A stretch of 64,000 bases of DNA from Ophioderma brevispina (GCA_023653785.1 JAMKCH010084887.1:37882-101881), one strand, 5' to 3'. Shown: positions 10,075 through 21,723, counted from the first letter of the stretch. Program-made: numbers and translations. The notes: a model not told the origin generated them from the sequence alone.

Positions 10075-11284
10075 CCATGCTTCAAGCTCTTTATGCAAGA
10101 AAATTCTTGTTTTCAATGAAAAATTACATTGCCAGGGAACAACCCAAGTGAATTTCTCGGGTTTTGATCTTTTTTTTAATCAAGTCCTGTTTTATTTTCG
10201 TAGGCGAAATAAAATTGCAGGTTACAGAACTACAATACAAACTTGAAAAAAAGATGGTCATATTTCTTGCTTTTCTATTTACCAATTATTGGTCCCCATT
10301 GGTTTGTTTTGCCGGATTTCTAGAATGCATGATAAATTCACAACTGCCGAAGTAGCTTTTTCAGTTCTTTTTGTTTTTGTTTTGTTGTTTCTTTTTGCTT
10401 TATGGAAAATTATTTCTTTCCCTTCAGCAGGCCCGTGTATTTCGTTTAAGGTGAAGGCTTACATCCTATGATACGGAAATTTTATTTTGGTTCTTTTTGT
10501 TGGAAAATCTTTGGCAAATGATTCCCCCCCTCCTCCCGATCAAAAAAAATCTCCGAAAGAAACCCCCCCCCCCCCCTCCCCACACACACACTACTAGTTC
10601 CCTACTGTTGGGGAACAGCAATCGGCCCAAAACTTAATGTCCCCCCACTCAAAAAGATAAAACTCTTGTCCACAAAATATCTGCCTTTTGCTTTCAATTA
10701 TATTTCAAAGACAGAGTTGGGATTTCTCATTTTTCCAAATTTGCAATATAAAAAATATCTATATGAATATATATTGACTATACCAGTATACCATATATCA
10801 GCGGTTACATGATGCACGCATGATGCCTCGACTGTTTTGACACTTCAAAACCGCAACACCAATCCCGTGAATCTGACAATGTGATTGACATCCAGCGAGG
10901 GTTGAATGACATGTTTTGACAGGGAAGTTTCCCAAAAACCGATTGAGTTGCACACTTCCTAAAAGATTCCGCGGGCGATGGTATTTGAATTTTTGTCAAT
11001 ATTCGTGGACAGGTTGGTTCGCTGCGAAGGCGATGGTGGCCATTGGAGCAAAAGGTGTCACGCAGTACTTAAAAGGACCGATTCCACTGGTTCCGGAGGG
11101 CACGGGATCTTTGATTTTAGATTTTGTTTTGATTTGTTTATGTATATGCAATTGTATTGCCTCGTGTTGGTGAGTGCAACTGTTGTAAAATGCAATAACA
11201 ATTTGATTTCAAAGCTCATAAAATAATAAGGAAATTTCTAGAACCCTATACCTGGAACATTTTTTGACGGGTACGCCATTTTGT
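10075..11284. other. No supported gene
   Basis: AT-rich sequence with poly-C and CA-rich runs at 10560-10595. Overlapping frames at 10916-11226 have a mildly coding-like composition (GC-richer, 82-85 codons) but no domain, homologue or splice structure I can name. Confidence 0.5.
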
Positions 11285-11521
11285 TATCCAATTTGGTTGC
11301 CAGAACGGTTAGGGCAGGGGGAGCTTCTCCCCTTGTGTGGATCTTGCCCCCCCCCTTTCCCCCCCTGAAAAATCGTGAATTTTTGAACACGCGCCAATTC
11401 ACAGTGAAACCAACATGGCCTACACTATACTAAACAAATTTTAATAGATGATTTCCCTCGGGAAATGTGCCCCCCTCCCCCTCCTTCCCCCTGAAAAAAA
11501 ATGGTTACGGGCCACTGGGTC
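11285..11521. mobile_element. C/G-rich transposon remnant
   Basis: Contains C-runs each followed by CTGAAAAA, and ends GGTTACGGGCCACTGGG, whose complement starts CCCAGTGGCCCGTAACC. Elements with a CAGTGGCGTA-like start are common in animal genomes. The opposite end is probably the GGTTAGGGCAGGGGGAGC near 11309. Superfamily not determined. Confidence 0.3.
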
Positions 11522-12331
11522 ACTCAATTTTGAACTCTTTGCAGTGTTTTAGAACATAAACCTAGTCGCCTATACCCTAGACTATGGTGCAAGTAGGAAT
11601 AACTGCCTTATAGCTGCATTATATCGTTTTAGATATAGAAAGAAAGATTTGACGAATATCTACTGATAGTGGGCCAATCATTTTCTTTAGATGGAGGGAG
11701 GGGCGCAGATTCTTTGAATGTATTACATACTGCAAGGGGGGCTATAACATTTGTGATGACAACAAAGTTGTTTTGTGTAAAAGGCTGATTTCAATACAAT
11801 CTTAGTCTGTTTAGGGGACTAAGGTTATCGGTGGGAGTCATTTATGATCGTAGGGTTCGTTAAATTTTAGGTGACGCCGAGTTTTCCTAACTTTGGTGAC
11901 CTTCCCTTTCAATAAAAGTCACGGACCTTACATCTGTATGTACATGCTCAGAGCTAGCTATAAGAATCTGTTTAATGGGTGTGTTTAATGTATATACGTG
12001 CGGCGGCCGATCTACATTGTCGTCTTGTAATAAGTCAGAACACGCATAAACGACAAGCTATCTCTGTAAAATGTGATGTGCAAGAAATACAATCGCCTTA
12101 CAATTGTATTCCGTATTCTTTTCGTATTAAAGTGGGAGGCCATGTGATTCTGCGATCAAGTAAGCTGTAACCCTCGTACAATCAATGTTTTTTTCCTCTA
12201 CATTCACGACCCCCCCATTTTTTCCGTAATTAAGGACCACCATCGTCTTGTTTGGTATCAAGTGTGTAGCTTACATATGTCCTTGCTTCAAATGAAGTAC
12301 AAACATAAAGTTTTACACCAATATGACGCCA
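11522..12331. other. No supported gene
   Basis: AT-rich, short open frames only, no repeat relationship noticed within this window. Confidence 0.5.
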
Positions 12332-12335
12332 TTAA

Positions 12336-12703
12336 AGGCAGCTCTGAGATTCCTGAGGAGGGGCGCCCTCAATTCCAAAAAAAAATCGTGTTTTTTGCAT
12401 TTACATATGCTTGTCCATATCCTAATCACTGGGTGTGAAATTGGCTAAGCTTAAAATCGAATTCCCTCATATAAAATCACACGCTTTGTATAAAGTCGCG
12501 GATCCGGAATTTTTGGTTATAATACACAGTATCCTATGGGACGTAAAGTACTACACTAAATGTTTACTGCATCCAAAACGACAAATCCGATTCATCTCAC
12601 ATTTCGGAATTGGGTATCTTAGGTTATCTAATCTTTAGTTTAGTTGACTATTTTTTTCATTATTACACAAAAAAAGATTTTTCGAAATCTCTGAGTCAGA
12701 ACT
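12336..12703 (+). mobile_element. TTAA-flanked MITE, TGACTCAG family, copy 1
   Basis: Flanked by TTAA at 12332-12335 and 12704-12707. Ends are AGGCAGCTCTGAGATT on the left and, reading inward from the right, AGTTCTGACTCAGAGATT. A homologous element at 33614-33941 shares its interior, for example GTGTGAAATTGGCTA and TCCGGAATTTTTG. Non-coding; TTAA target duplication is typical of Kolobok and piggyBac superfamilies. Confidence 0.7.
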
Positions 12704-12707
12704 TTAA

Positions 12708-13249
12708 TGCAAGCAAATTGGGTATTTAGTCCTATTTGTAATTTTTGGGTGCCAAAGTAAGCATACACATTTTATGACCCTAAAAAAATTAGAAACGAAT
12801 ATTATTGTCATTATTTGCTTATACAGTAGCTCATAAGTAACATAAGTACCATTTTGGAATTTTTACGCAAATAAAGTATAGGCAGGTGGCACCCCCCACC
12901 CCCCACCAACACCATACCTTCCGACCTTTGACGGGGCACCCTGACGCCCCTGAAAGGTATACCTCCAAACTTTTTCGCTAAAATGGCCGACAAAGGATAA
13001 ACTAGTACTTCTTCAAAGCCTTAGATCATATCGTTTGCGTTTTTGTGCGACTGGGAATCATCCGTTAGGGGGGGGGGGTAACTTCCCCCCTCCCGGTTGG
13101 ACGTGGACGAGGGTTACATCATGACCTTTCGTGACCTTTGTTTTGTTTCGTGATATTCGTAAAGGTAAACAAATTAGATCAAAAACTGCTTATGGAACGT
13201 ATTGTAAGACGCAAATAAACGTAAATCGAACTCTTAAAGCACTTAACTT
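12708..13249. other. No supported gene
   Basis: AT-rich sequence with C/G-run patches at 12890-12950 and 13065-13100 resembling the other C/G-rich transposon remnants of the window. Confidence 0.45.
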
Positions 13250-13562
13250 TATATCGAGCTCGGACATGCCTCTCTAACTCTAATTCGAACCTTAAAGGAA
13301 ATTCGTACCCGAACCTAAAAGCAACTCGAAATCTCAAAGCAACTCGAAACTCGAACTCTAAGAAGCAACTCGAAACTCTAAAGCAACTAGAACTCTAAAC
13401 GCAACTCGAACGCTAAAAGCAACTCGAACTCGAACTCTAAAAGCAACTCGATCTCTAACTCGAACTCTAAACGCAATTCGAACGCGAACTTTAAAAGCAA
13501 CTCGACTTTGAAGTCTAACTCGAACTCGCACTCGACAACTCTAACTCGAACTCATAAAAAAA
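13250..13562 (-). repeat. GTTCGAG array, inverted right copy
   Basis: Imperfect repeat of AACTCGAACTCTAAAAGC, the reverse complement of the array at 6222-6420. The outer border, CTAACTCGAACTCATAAAA at about 13540-13560, is the exact mirror of the outer border at 6222. It abuts the LINE remnant at 13579. Confidence 0.85.
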
Positions 13563-13578
13563 TATTACCAGTTAGTTC

Positions 13579-15035
13579 ATGGCTTGTACTGAAGATACGC
13601 ACTTCACTCCACACCCAGCAAATGGACCACTAGAGTCATTGTTCCTCTGCCCAAGAGGGAGTGAGGGAGACCTTCGTCTGATGACCAACTATCGAGGAAT
13701 ATATCTTCAGTCAATTACAGCCAGGTTACAACAAGATCCTTTAAACCCGAATCAGAGATCATGTGGCCCCATCTTAAGAAGCAACCAGGCTGGATTCCGT
13801 TCTGGAAGACGTTGTGCCCAGAAGATCTATATCCTTAGAAGAATCATGGAAGGTTTCCAGACTACCAGATTTCTCTTACAGTTCCAAAAACCCCTTGTTT
13901 TTTTTTTAAATTTTTTTTTTAGGACTTTAGACGGCCTTTGATTCCACCAATAGAAAGGTTATGTTTGCTGTGATTCGGCATTATGGAATATCGGAAGCAG
14001 TAGTGAATGCCAGAAGTGCGCCTATACAACAACTCGAAAAGTGCAGTAAGAGTTACGGGTCGACGGAGGAAAAACATCTCGGATCCTTCGAAGGTCACCA
14101 CCGGAGTTCTTCAGGGTGATATTTTAGCTCCATTCCTTTTTCATAATGTTAGTAGACCTTCTACTGAAGAAGGCCACATCAGATTGTGACTTCTGAATTG
14201 TAACACACCCTCGCCGCCCAGACGATACCAGCTAAAGTATTGAATGACTTGGTTTGATGATGATATTACCTTCTGGAATCCACTCTCTGAGGGCACAGAG
14301 ACCCAGCTGACCAATAGTGCAGCGGCAGCAGAAAAATCTTGCCTTTCATAATAAGAATATCAACGACAGAGACAGATGCAAAATTGTCAGCTCATCAACA
14401 CTTCAGTTCATGGTGAACCATCAACCATGGACAGATTTCAAAATCTTGGCTCCAAAATGGATCTGATGCAAGCGACATAACAAAAAGACGCTAAGCATTA
14501 GCATGGAGTGGCTTCTGGAAGCTAGAACGTCTGTGGAAAAAGCCCCGCAATTAACCATTCTGACAAAAGTTCAAGTCAAGTTATTCACCACTACCTGTGT
14601 GACAATCCTACTCTATGGCTGTGAATCCTGGGTGCTATAACAGACATGAGCGCAAAATCAATTCATTTGCTACCTCTTGCTAAGGATTAGGCTGGACATA
14701 AAAAGGAAAAAGACCTGTCTCAAAACACCATCTATATTCAACGACAACACTGAGCTCTAGAACCTGTTAAGACCATCGCCAGCTGAGTTAATTGGACCAC
14801 AGCCTTCGTTGTCAGAGGGAGGAAGAGCCTGCTAGAAGATACGCTATACATACCACCTCATGGCTAAAGGAGACATGGACGTCCACGCACCACTTCGCCT
14901 ACCATCAAGTGTGCTAGGGATGATAAGGCATCTTTTTCGATACAAAGCTGAGGAAGATACCACACTTGACAAAGATAGATGTGCATGAGAAATCTTGAAT
15001 CGTCTGCTCCAGCAGCCGAAGGATTGATGATTGAC
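13579..15035 (+). pseudogene. Broken LINE reverse transcriptase (non-LTR retrotransposon)
   Basis: Translated pieces in shifting frames follow the order of a non-LTR reverse transcriptase: DLRLMTNYRGI near 13672, NQAGFRSGR near 13780, FDSTNRKVMF near 13935, GVLQGDILAPFLF near 14110, an FDDD version of the catalytic YxDD box near 14250, then LLYGCESW near 14608 and GRPR / RCAWRNL-like tail segments near 14880-14990. The endonuclease and 5' half are missing, so the copy is 5'-truncated. Poly-T (13890-13920) interrupts the core, and stops and frameshifts break every domain, so it is dead. The clade looks RTE/L1-like rather than CR1-like, but I do not assign it firmly. Confidence 0.85.
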
Positions 15036-15037
15036 AG

Positions 15038-15345
15038 TGTGATGCCAGGGGGGGGGGGGGGTAAACTGGGGGGGCAAAGTGAAAATCTTGGGGGGGGGGG
15101 GGCAAAAGTGAAATTCTGGGGGGCAAAATATGAAAAATTTGGAAAAAGTTGTCACATTTTGTCCAAAATCGCTGATTTTGGCCCCCCCCAAATCACTGCT
15201 GAATTTTGCCCCAAATCTTTCATTTTTCTTCGACGGGGGGTGGGGGGGGGGTGGGGGGGGTGTGAGGGAGGGAAGAAAGGCGGGGCGAGGGGGGAAAGGA
15301 AAAAACAACTTGGGGGGGGGGAATTCCCCCCATGCCCCTGGAGCC
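15038..15345. mobile_element. G-run element with CCAGGGG / CCCCTGG ends
   Basis: Starts GATGCCAGGGG and ends CATGCCCCTGGAGCC. The interior alternates G-runs of 6-13 bases with GCAAAGTGAAAATCTT and similar words, then turns to C-runs. The GGG clusters could form G-quadruplexes. Probably a non-autonomous DNA transposon inserted next to the LINE remnant. The plus-strand frames at 14979-15528 are composition artefacts. Confidence 0.45.
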
Positions 15346-16345
15346 GCCAATGGATTGATGAATGATTTAGTTAGCCATCAGAACATGGTAATGTTATATT
15401 ATCCTACATTTTGTGATGTTTGTTTTTTAAAATTATTTCTCCAATTTACTCTAGAAAAGATGTCCAAGGAGAAAGTACTTTTTATGATGGAAAAGAGAAG
15501 AAAATGGAATCCCCTAGTAATGAGATAAAGCCGTCTGTTTACTGATCTATAAGATTTGTGCAAGAGATGAGCGAGATTCCCCCAAAAGAGCTAAATTTAG
15601 AAAATGAGTTATATTGTTTATGCTTTGAGAGCAAAACAGATTGCAAAATTTAGTAGTTTCCCATGATGTTATAAATTTAATGATGCAATGCAGATGATGC
15701 AATTTATGTGCAAGGTTATGTTTATGCACGATGATGTGGTATAAAAGAATTTGGAAATACTATGTTTGAAATCCTTATATAAGGATAAATTGGAGAATAA
15801 TAACCTTGCCAGCTGGAAGATAGGAGCTATATAGTATAGTTATAGCTAGTTTTGACCTGCAATATTGGTAGATTTGTGCATTACATAGTGCCAGGATTTA
15901 TTATATCGGACGCCACAGGAGCTTGATAGCTGAACTGTCTGCTGTCGTCTTTTAAGCCAAAAGAGCTTCAGTTTCTTGGAATCAAAAAGGGATTCTAGAT
16001 TGTGGTCCTAAATGTGGACATTAGCGGCAGACATATGGTGGTAGAATAGCTGGATTGTATTGTGGAATATTATTGTCGTCGAGAGAAAACTCAGTCGTCT
16101 TGAACTGCTGGACAAAATTATCTTCAAGACTGAGAAGATTCCCATGGATTTTGTTACCCGTGGATTTTTACATAAACTTGTACGCTGTCATTTTTAAGTC
16201 TTCGCTGTGAGGACATATCATCGTTGAACTGCAACGCTTCTTTTGGACATTAGTGGACATTAATACGTATCATATATAAAATCATTGAGTGTAATATTAT
16301 TGTATTGAAAATTGTGTTTTGGACATACCAATCTGATTAAAATCA
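15346..16345. other. No supported gene
   Basis: AT-rich sequence without a recognised domain or repeat partner in this window. Confidence 0.5.
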
Positions 16346-16349
16346 TTAA

Positions 16350-16846
16350 AGCGGTATTATTATATATACAATTTCAATTCAATTGCTCGCAAATGATAGC
16401 TAGGCCATTGGAAGTATACAGATATATTTTGCACATAAAAATAACATACCCAAAACAGATTTAGAGAGGCTAAAGGCATCCAGGCTAAATTTTAAGTTTG
16501 TCGTAACTTTAATCAACAAATGCGTCTTTACATGAATATCACAGACTCGTACTCATTGATATTAAACCACAAAGGCCACACACTGATCAAACCGGGTGGT
16601 TGCCATGGGAATCAACTCAGGCGTGTTGTGTTTTCTTGTATTTAACCCCTTTTCGCGTTGTCTGCTGAATAAAATGACTCCGGAGGCATTTTGCTATAAA
16701 ATTCTTCTGTTTGCCCATAAGGACGCTGTTTGAGCTTAATCATTTCAGGTGATGGGTAATGTTTATAAAAGCTTTATAACCATGCAAAAATATTAATTTT
16801 AAGTACCTTGAAAGTACATTATTTTTTTAAATGTGCCAGTGTCTCT
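16350..16846 (+). mobile_element. TTAA-flanked MITE, GGCACATTT family, copy 1
   Basis: TTAA at 16346-16349 and 16847-16850. The right end reads AAATGTGCCAGTGTCTCT. The left end, AGCGGTATTATT, has lost most of the terminal match. The interior aligns along its length with the elements at 52121-53550 and 53987-54503: CATTGGAAG, ACATAAAAATAACATAC, ACTCGTACTCATTGATATT, CCCATAAGGACGCTG. At the position of the central palindrome it carries AATGACTCCGGAGGCATT in place of TGTCGCCGGCGACA. Confidence 0.85.
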
Positions 16847-16850
16847 TTAA

Positions 16851-17260
16851 ATACGGAAGCGTTTCTGTTGGTCTGGTTTCATCAGCATTCAGTATAATTT
16901 CGAGAATTTATAAAGCTATTGCTGATCCGCTATGTGTGCTAATGAAAATGAACAGATTAATTTTGAAAAATGTACACCTGTTCATAAATGTTCATAATGA
17001 AATTCAAAATAATTTTGCGTAGGTTCAATAGTCGATAAATAACTCCCATGTAAGAAATTCATGTTTCTCACAATCTTACAAAATTGTAATCAATGCAAAT
17101 CTGACCTATCCGATTTTGCACTCTCACCTTTGATGAAGCATAGTAGCTTTTGCTCTAAATATCGGATTGGAATGAAACAAACGGCAAATAATACCATTTA
17201 TTTGGCATTAAGAATATACCAAACAAAGACCCATGCGTACTTCTGTTTTTTTTTAATAAA
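16851..17260. other. No supported gene
   Basis: AT-rich; two 63-69 codon frames with no recognisable content. Confidence 0.45.
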
Positions 17261-17575
17261 ATGCCTTTAATCCGAGTGTTACATTTTATTGGACAGCCTG
17301 TACTTAATTTTATTTTCTATAACAAGAAAATCCAACGGTTGAATGAGGAATTTCTCAGACTTGTCTTAGGAAAAGGCACTTATCGTCATTTAGATGAATT
17401 CAAAACCTTTCACCCGAAAGTCTTGAAACAGAGGGTAGATTATTATATACATACATCCTTCCATTGAGAAGTGTATTGCAAAGATAAATCCTGGGTCATT
17501 CAGGAAGAAAAGTCCAAATATTGCAGCTCATCTTGAGAACACAATAACAAATTATATACACGTTACCTGAAATCA
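17261..17575 (+). pseudogene. Unrecognised exon-like stretch (frame-shifted)
   Basis: One frame (17261-17467) contains a charged segment, KKIQRLNEEFLRLVLGKG and TYRHLDEFKTFHPKVLKQR, that has protein-like composition. After a one-base shift near 17455 a second frame continues with IEKCIAKINPGSFRKK and ends near 17570. I do not recognise the family. The two halves would join if one base in the run around 17450-17460 were an indel. It is followed by a strong candidate 3' splice site at 17608, so this may be a remnant of a spliced gene or of an older transposon. Confidence 0.28.
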
Positions 17576-17608
17576 ATAATCATCTCCCTATTTTTAATTT
17601 TTCTACAG

Positions 17609-17716
17609 GATCATAAAGAGAAGGACGCTTCAATCTTGATTGGGCAGCTGTGCATTTATCAACTTATAGCAGTGGCAGTTATGATATTCAAGATGCGAAG
17701 AAAGTTTGCCGGATAG
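17609..17716 (+). CDS. Candidate terminal exon with membrane segment (35 codons)
   Basis: A good acceptor (TATTTTTAATTTTTCTACAG, AG at 17607-17608) opens a 35-codon frame ending in TAG. It reads a charged start (DHKEKDA), a hydrophobic run of about 19 residues (ILIGQLCIYQLIAVAVMIF) and a basic end (KMRRKFAG), which is the pattern of a C-terminal membrane anchor with a cytoplasmic tail. A second frame over the same bases is also open, so composition alone could explain this. No donor or upstream exon could be joined with confidence. Confidence 0.22.
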   Translation, partial: DHKEKDASILIGQLCIYQLIAVAVMIFKMRRKFAG

Positions 17717-17849
17717 ATAGCTGTATAGCTATATGCCGGAGTTCATATTCTGTAATTGATGGAGAACGTGGAATCCAATCTCATGATTATGCCAAATGTT
17801 TTTTTATGATTATGTTGTAACTTTATAAACCGACTTTTGATTTCTACTA

Positions 17850-18115
17850 CTCTCTAAATGCAAAGAGTGAATTTCACTCTTATGAGTGTCAGGGCCCACT
17901 CTGAAAAGAGTGAAATTTCACACCTTTCAAAGAATACTTTTGGCTCAAATTTTACTCTTTATAATTAAACAATGATAAATGATATCATTTTGTCAATTAT
18001 CAAGATAAAATTTGACCAAAAAGTGTTCTTTGAAAGGTGTGAAATTTCAATCTTTTCATAGTGGGCCCTGTAGTCACTCTAAAAGAGTGAAATTCACTCT
18101 TTTGCATTTAGAGAG
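17850..18115. mobile_element. Foldback MITE with TA target duplication
   Basis: Both ends read CTCTCTAAATGCAAAGAGTG / CTCTCTAAATGCAAAAGAGT inward, and the arms stay paired for about 115-120 bp (GAATTTCACTCTT, AGGGCCCACT, TTTCACACCTTTCAAAGAA on each side) around a short AT-rich centre near 17985. The dinucleotide TA flanks both ends (17848-17849, 18116-18117), as for Tc1/mariner-type insertion. Transcribed, it would fold into one long hairpin. No coding sequence. Confidence 0.9.
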
Positions 18116-18117
18116 TA

Positions 18118-18635
18118 CACAAAGCTGATAGCGTGAATGACCTTCGTATGAGTAGTGTAATTAATTGTAAAGAAGTTTTACGTCAAAATATGAAAACACT
18201 AGTCAAACAAGATATTGAAAAAAAATGAAAAAGTATACTGTAATAGATCGCAAAGAAGACGATGAGAAAAGATTTCTTTGTTTTATAAAAACGCAAATCG
18301 TTGTGATAGTCGAAGGACTTCTGCACATTTTCCACATTTTAGGAAAACTATGGTGATGTTTTTGAATCAAAAATATTTCCACAACATTAGATGGTACGGA
18401 TACAAAAGGAAAAGAAAAGGAAACTTTTCAGACGACTACCAAAACAGTCTAAAAAACCTTGAAAAAAATGCGACAAAATGCCAATTTTAAATTATCTGTG
18501 TACGGTTTTTCCGAGACATTTCAGGCATTGAATAAGCTTTTCCCATCTTTTTGTCTGGTGAATGCAAGGTCCTGTGCGTAACTTGGCTTCTTTATGTAAG
18601 GATTAGCGTGCTTGGCAACCCGAGGTTTCAAGCAA
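18118..18635. other. No supported gene
   Basis: AT-rich spacer between the foldback MITE and the LINE 3' end. A 70-codon frame at 18278-18490 has no recognisable content. Confidence 0.45.
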
Positions 18636-19580
18636 TACTAGCTTACGATTTATCTTGGAAATCCCACACAATTCATGTGTCAAAATATCGCTAAATACAA
18701 TGGAATTATTCGCAAAGTTTGTCCTTTCTTACCCCAGGAATCTCTCCACACACTATATAATACATTTGTTCTCCCCTATCTCAGTTATTGTGCAATCATT
18801 TGGGCAGATAAAAACAACTCTAATCTTGATTCAATTTTCCGAATGCAAAAAGGCTTATCAGAACATGTACAAACTCCATTTGGCTTCCCCACACTCTCTG
18901 ACCCTCTTTTTAAGTCTATAAGTACTTTAAAAATCCATGACATATATACTCTTCAGTTAGCATCATTTATGTACCAATATCACCATAAAATGTTACCGCC
19001 AGACTTATACGCCCACAACTTTTTCACCGTTAATGCAACAATACATCACTATAGCACACGCCATACAAGTGATTTTTATATTAAGCCCACTAACACACTT
19101 CTGGACAGAAACACAATAAAAACCCAGGGTGCATTGCTTTGGAAATCCTACATCAGAAACTTAAAAATTGTTCCTCTCTTGTTATGTTCAAAAAAAGCCT
19201 GAAAAAATCAAGCCATCGATCAATACAGTTCAGATTCACCTTAAGACTATACAGCTGTCAAATGTTTTGTTTCTTATGTTCTGTCTATCTGCACCTTTCG
19301 TTTCTTGCCTGGGTACGTTGATTGGAGTGTTTTGTTCAATTCTGTTTTCGTTTTTATATGTTTATTTAAGCTCAATTATATTTTTTGTCCCGTACTTTAT
19401 TAGGTAATTAGAATATTTTTGTCTATCATTAATTAATTTGTAAACAATAACGTTACCTTATCAGGGTGCTATAATTCACACGCCTTGCGTTCTTATGGTA
19501 TCCTCATCTCAATTGAATTTAATGTCTATATATTGTTGTTATGCATTGTTGTTGAGATGGAAATAAATCTGAATCTGAAA
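18636..19580 (+). pseudogene. 5'-truncated LINE, reverse transcriptase C-terminal region and 3' end
   Basis: The reading starts with LSWKSH-like codons near 18648 and passes into a longer frame (18675-19202) with KYNGIIRKVCPFLPQESL, TLYNTFVLPYLSYCAIIW, DSIFRMQKG and STLKIHDIYTLQLASFMYQY. This is the thumb and C-terminal region found in CR1/Jockey-group LINEs, where a LYNT-LPYL-Y-IIW block follows the catalytic domain. A frame change near 18655-18675 and stops later show decay. The non-coding tail ends AAATAAATCTGAATCTGAAA near 19580, a typical short-repeat LINE 3' terminus. Everything upstream of the thumb is missing. Confidence 0.82.
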
Positions 19581-21584
19581 GACGAGGCATCCCCCGCACA
19601 ACGCTCTAAAAATTTGCTTTTGCCTTAATTATCAGATTGCGGTTCGTAAATAGATCTTGAACAACGCACTGGCTGATCCAGGCAAGTGTTTTGTTCCATG
19701 ATATGGCTGTTAAAAGTTTACAAGAAGGTAGCAAACTAGAACATGATCTTAGAGACTTCAACAAAGAAGCTCAAAGACCAAAGATCAGCAGTACGGAATA
19801 CACCCACAGTGAGTACATCACCCAGCAGTACTGAAAATGTGTGGCGTAGCCAAAATCACGCATGTGATCATTTTGCTAAAATTAATGTCGAAGGCATGTA
19901 TATGATAACATTTCTCCAATCAAAAGTGTTATGTGCTGCATCATCAAAAACATTTTAAGACATATTTGTTGAATTTGACCACTCCTTCAGTTTTTTCCTT
20001 CTTGTTATAAAACTCTTTCCATGGTGCTAAATATCCAGTTGGCACAAAAAGTATCTCGGCATGTTTTTCAATCAGTATTGTGCCAAAGTCCGATAATGTT
20101 TTTAAAGTTTTCAAGATATACATTGTAAAACAACGTGCACAAATGTCTGAGATAGGACGCCTGAAAGATGTAAAACTCCCAAACCAAAAGTTACAGTTTT
20201 GGGGAGTTTTCGCAACCTGCTGTCTTCCCGAAAGGCAATGCAATTATTTTAAATGGCTTCCTTCACACCGCGATGTTTACATTTATTTCGCTTGAATAAA
20301 AGAAGAAAGAACACCTTCAAGAAAGAATAGAAAAGGTACAATACACAAAAGTTAAGTCAGATGACAATGAAAAAAGAAGGCATATTATTGAAAGACTAAT
20401 TAATTTAGAGCAAGAGAGTATCAGAAATAAACGACTAGACTTAATAAAATGTTAATTCATTCTAAATCAGTGCGTATCAAAGATCAAAGCTATCAGAATA
20501 TTATTAAACTAACAAAGAGATGTTTTGAAAAGCAAATTATTAAAATACAATATGATGTTGCCAAATTAATTCATCAAGAAGATAGAATCATGAAGGATGT
20601 TATAGTTGTTTATTATGTTTGTATAATAACAAAGAAGTAGACATAGATATGTCAAAATATTTATCTTATAAACAATTGACAGACATTTCGAGTAAATGAT
20701 ATTTCTGGAAAAATTACAATTAATGAGCTAACGGCATCATTGAAAAAACATGAGTACTTTGTATATCAACTGTCTAGTTGGGTTTATCATATAATTATAT
20801 ATATTTCAAAGATGAATTTTCCCTTTTGTCTTTTGCGTTATGGAAATGCAGAAAAGTAGGCAAAGCTATTTTATTACCATAAGGCAATATTAGTCCAAAC
20901 AATTTATACGCAATTGGCTTCCAATATCAAATGTTTATAGGTCTTCTCTGTTGCAACTGTGGATCGCATGAAAAATATCACAAACTTTATACCGGGTGGA
21001 GATACACAATCAAGTGGAACATTTATATAAGATTAATATATAATTTGTCCCGGATTGATCTCGAAAAGGGTATTGTATCCTTTTTTTATATGGACCTGGC
21101 AGGATAGGCAGAGAGAAGCGCCCTCAGTTTTGACATTGCGTTATCTGGTACCCATTTTCACAAATCATATAACTTTAAATGTGAAATTTTTCTGATCCGA
21201 ACTTTGAAAAATGGCACTTTTAGAGGAATTTTTAAGTGTAGACTTCAATAGGAAATAGATTTTTATTATACAACCCCCCCCCCCTCCCCGGACAGGAAAG
21301 AGACTTATATATTATGCTGATGTATATTGATAATATCCAATGCAGAAACTTTTATCAAATATTTATTACATAGTTAGGTGATGAAAAAAGTCATATAGCA
21401 TTTTATATGGTATTGATACACACACATTTGTTCATGTGTTTATAGAAATGTGCAAAATTGCGTTTTTTTGTGATTAAGACCCCATTCATTCTTAAACACT
21501 ATAACTTTTATTTTAAACTTGCTATGATCCTGTGCTTTTCGCAAAAAAGAAATGCATATTATATGAAGGCAAATTCCCGAGAAG
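19581..21584. other. No supported gene
   Basis: Two kilobases of AT-rich sequence. Frames of 63-99 codons (19944-20640) show no domain. Poly-C at 21274-21288. Confidence 0.5.
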
Positions 21585-21680
21585 GTACGCACTCGTGGTC
21601 GCAAGTGTTCTAGGGTACGCACGCGATTTTCAATTGTTTGATGATACGCACGCGTTCGCATGTGTTTAAAGGTGTTCAAC
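21585..21680. repeat. Short GGTACGCACGCG / AGTGTTCTA array
   Basis: About three imperfect units of roughly 30 bp (GGTACGCAC...TCGCAAGTGTTCTA), the same repeat as at 7270-7490 and inverted at 7590-7750. Confidence 0.7.
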
Positions 21681-21682
21681 AT

Positions 21683-21684
21683 GT

Positions 21685-21723
<39 letters not shown>

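Noticed and set aside
14979..15528. Overlapping plus-strand frames of 128 and 132 codons and a 168-codon minus frame
   Set aside because: They consist of Gly/Pro runs encoded by G- and C-homopolymers of the inserted element joined to the broken LINE tail; no domain.
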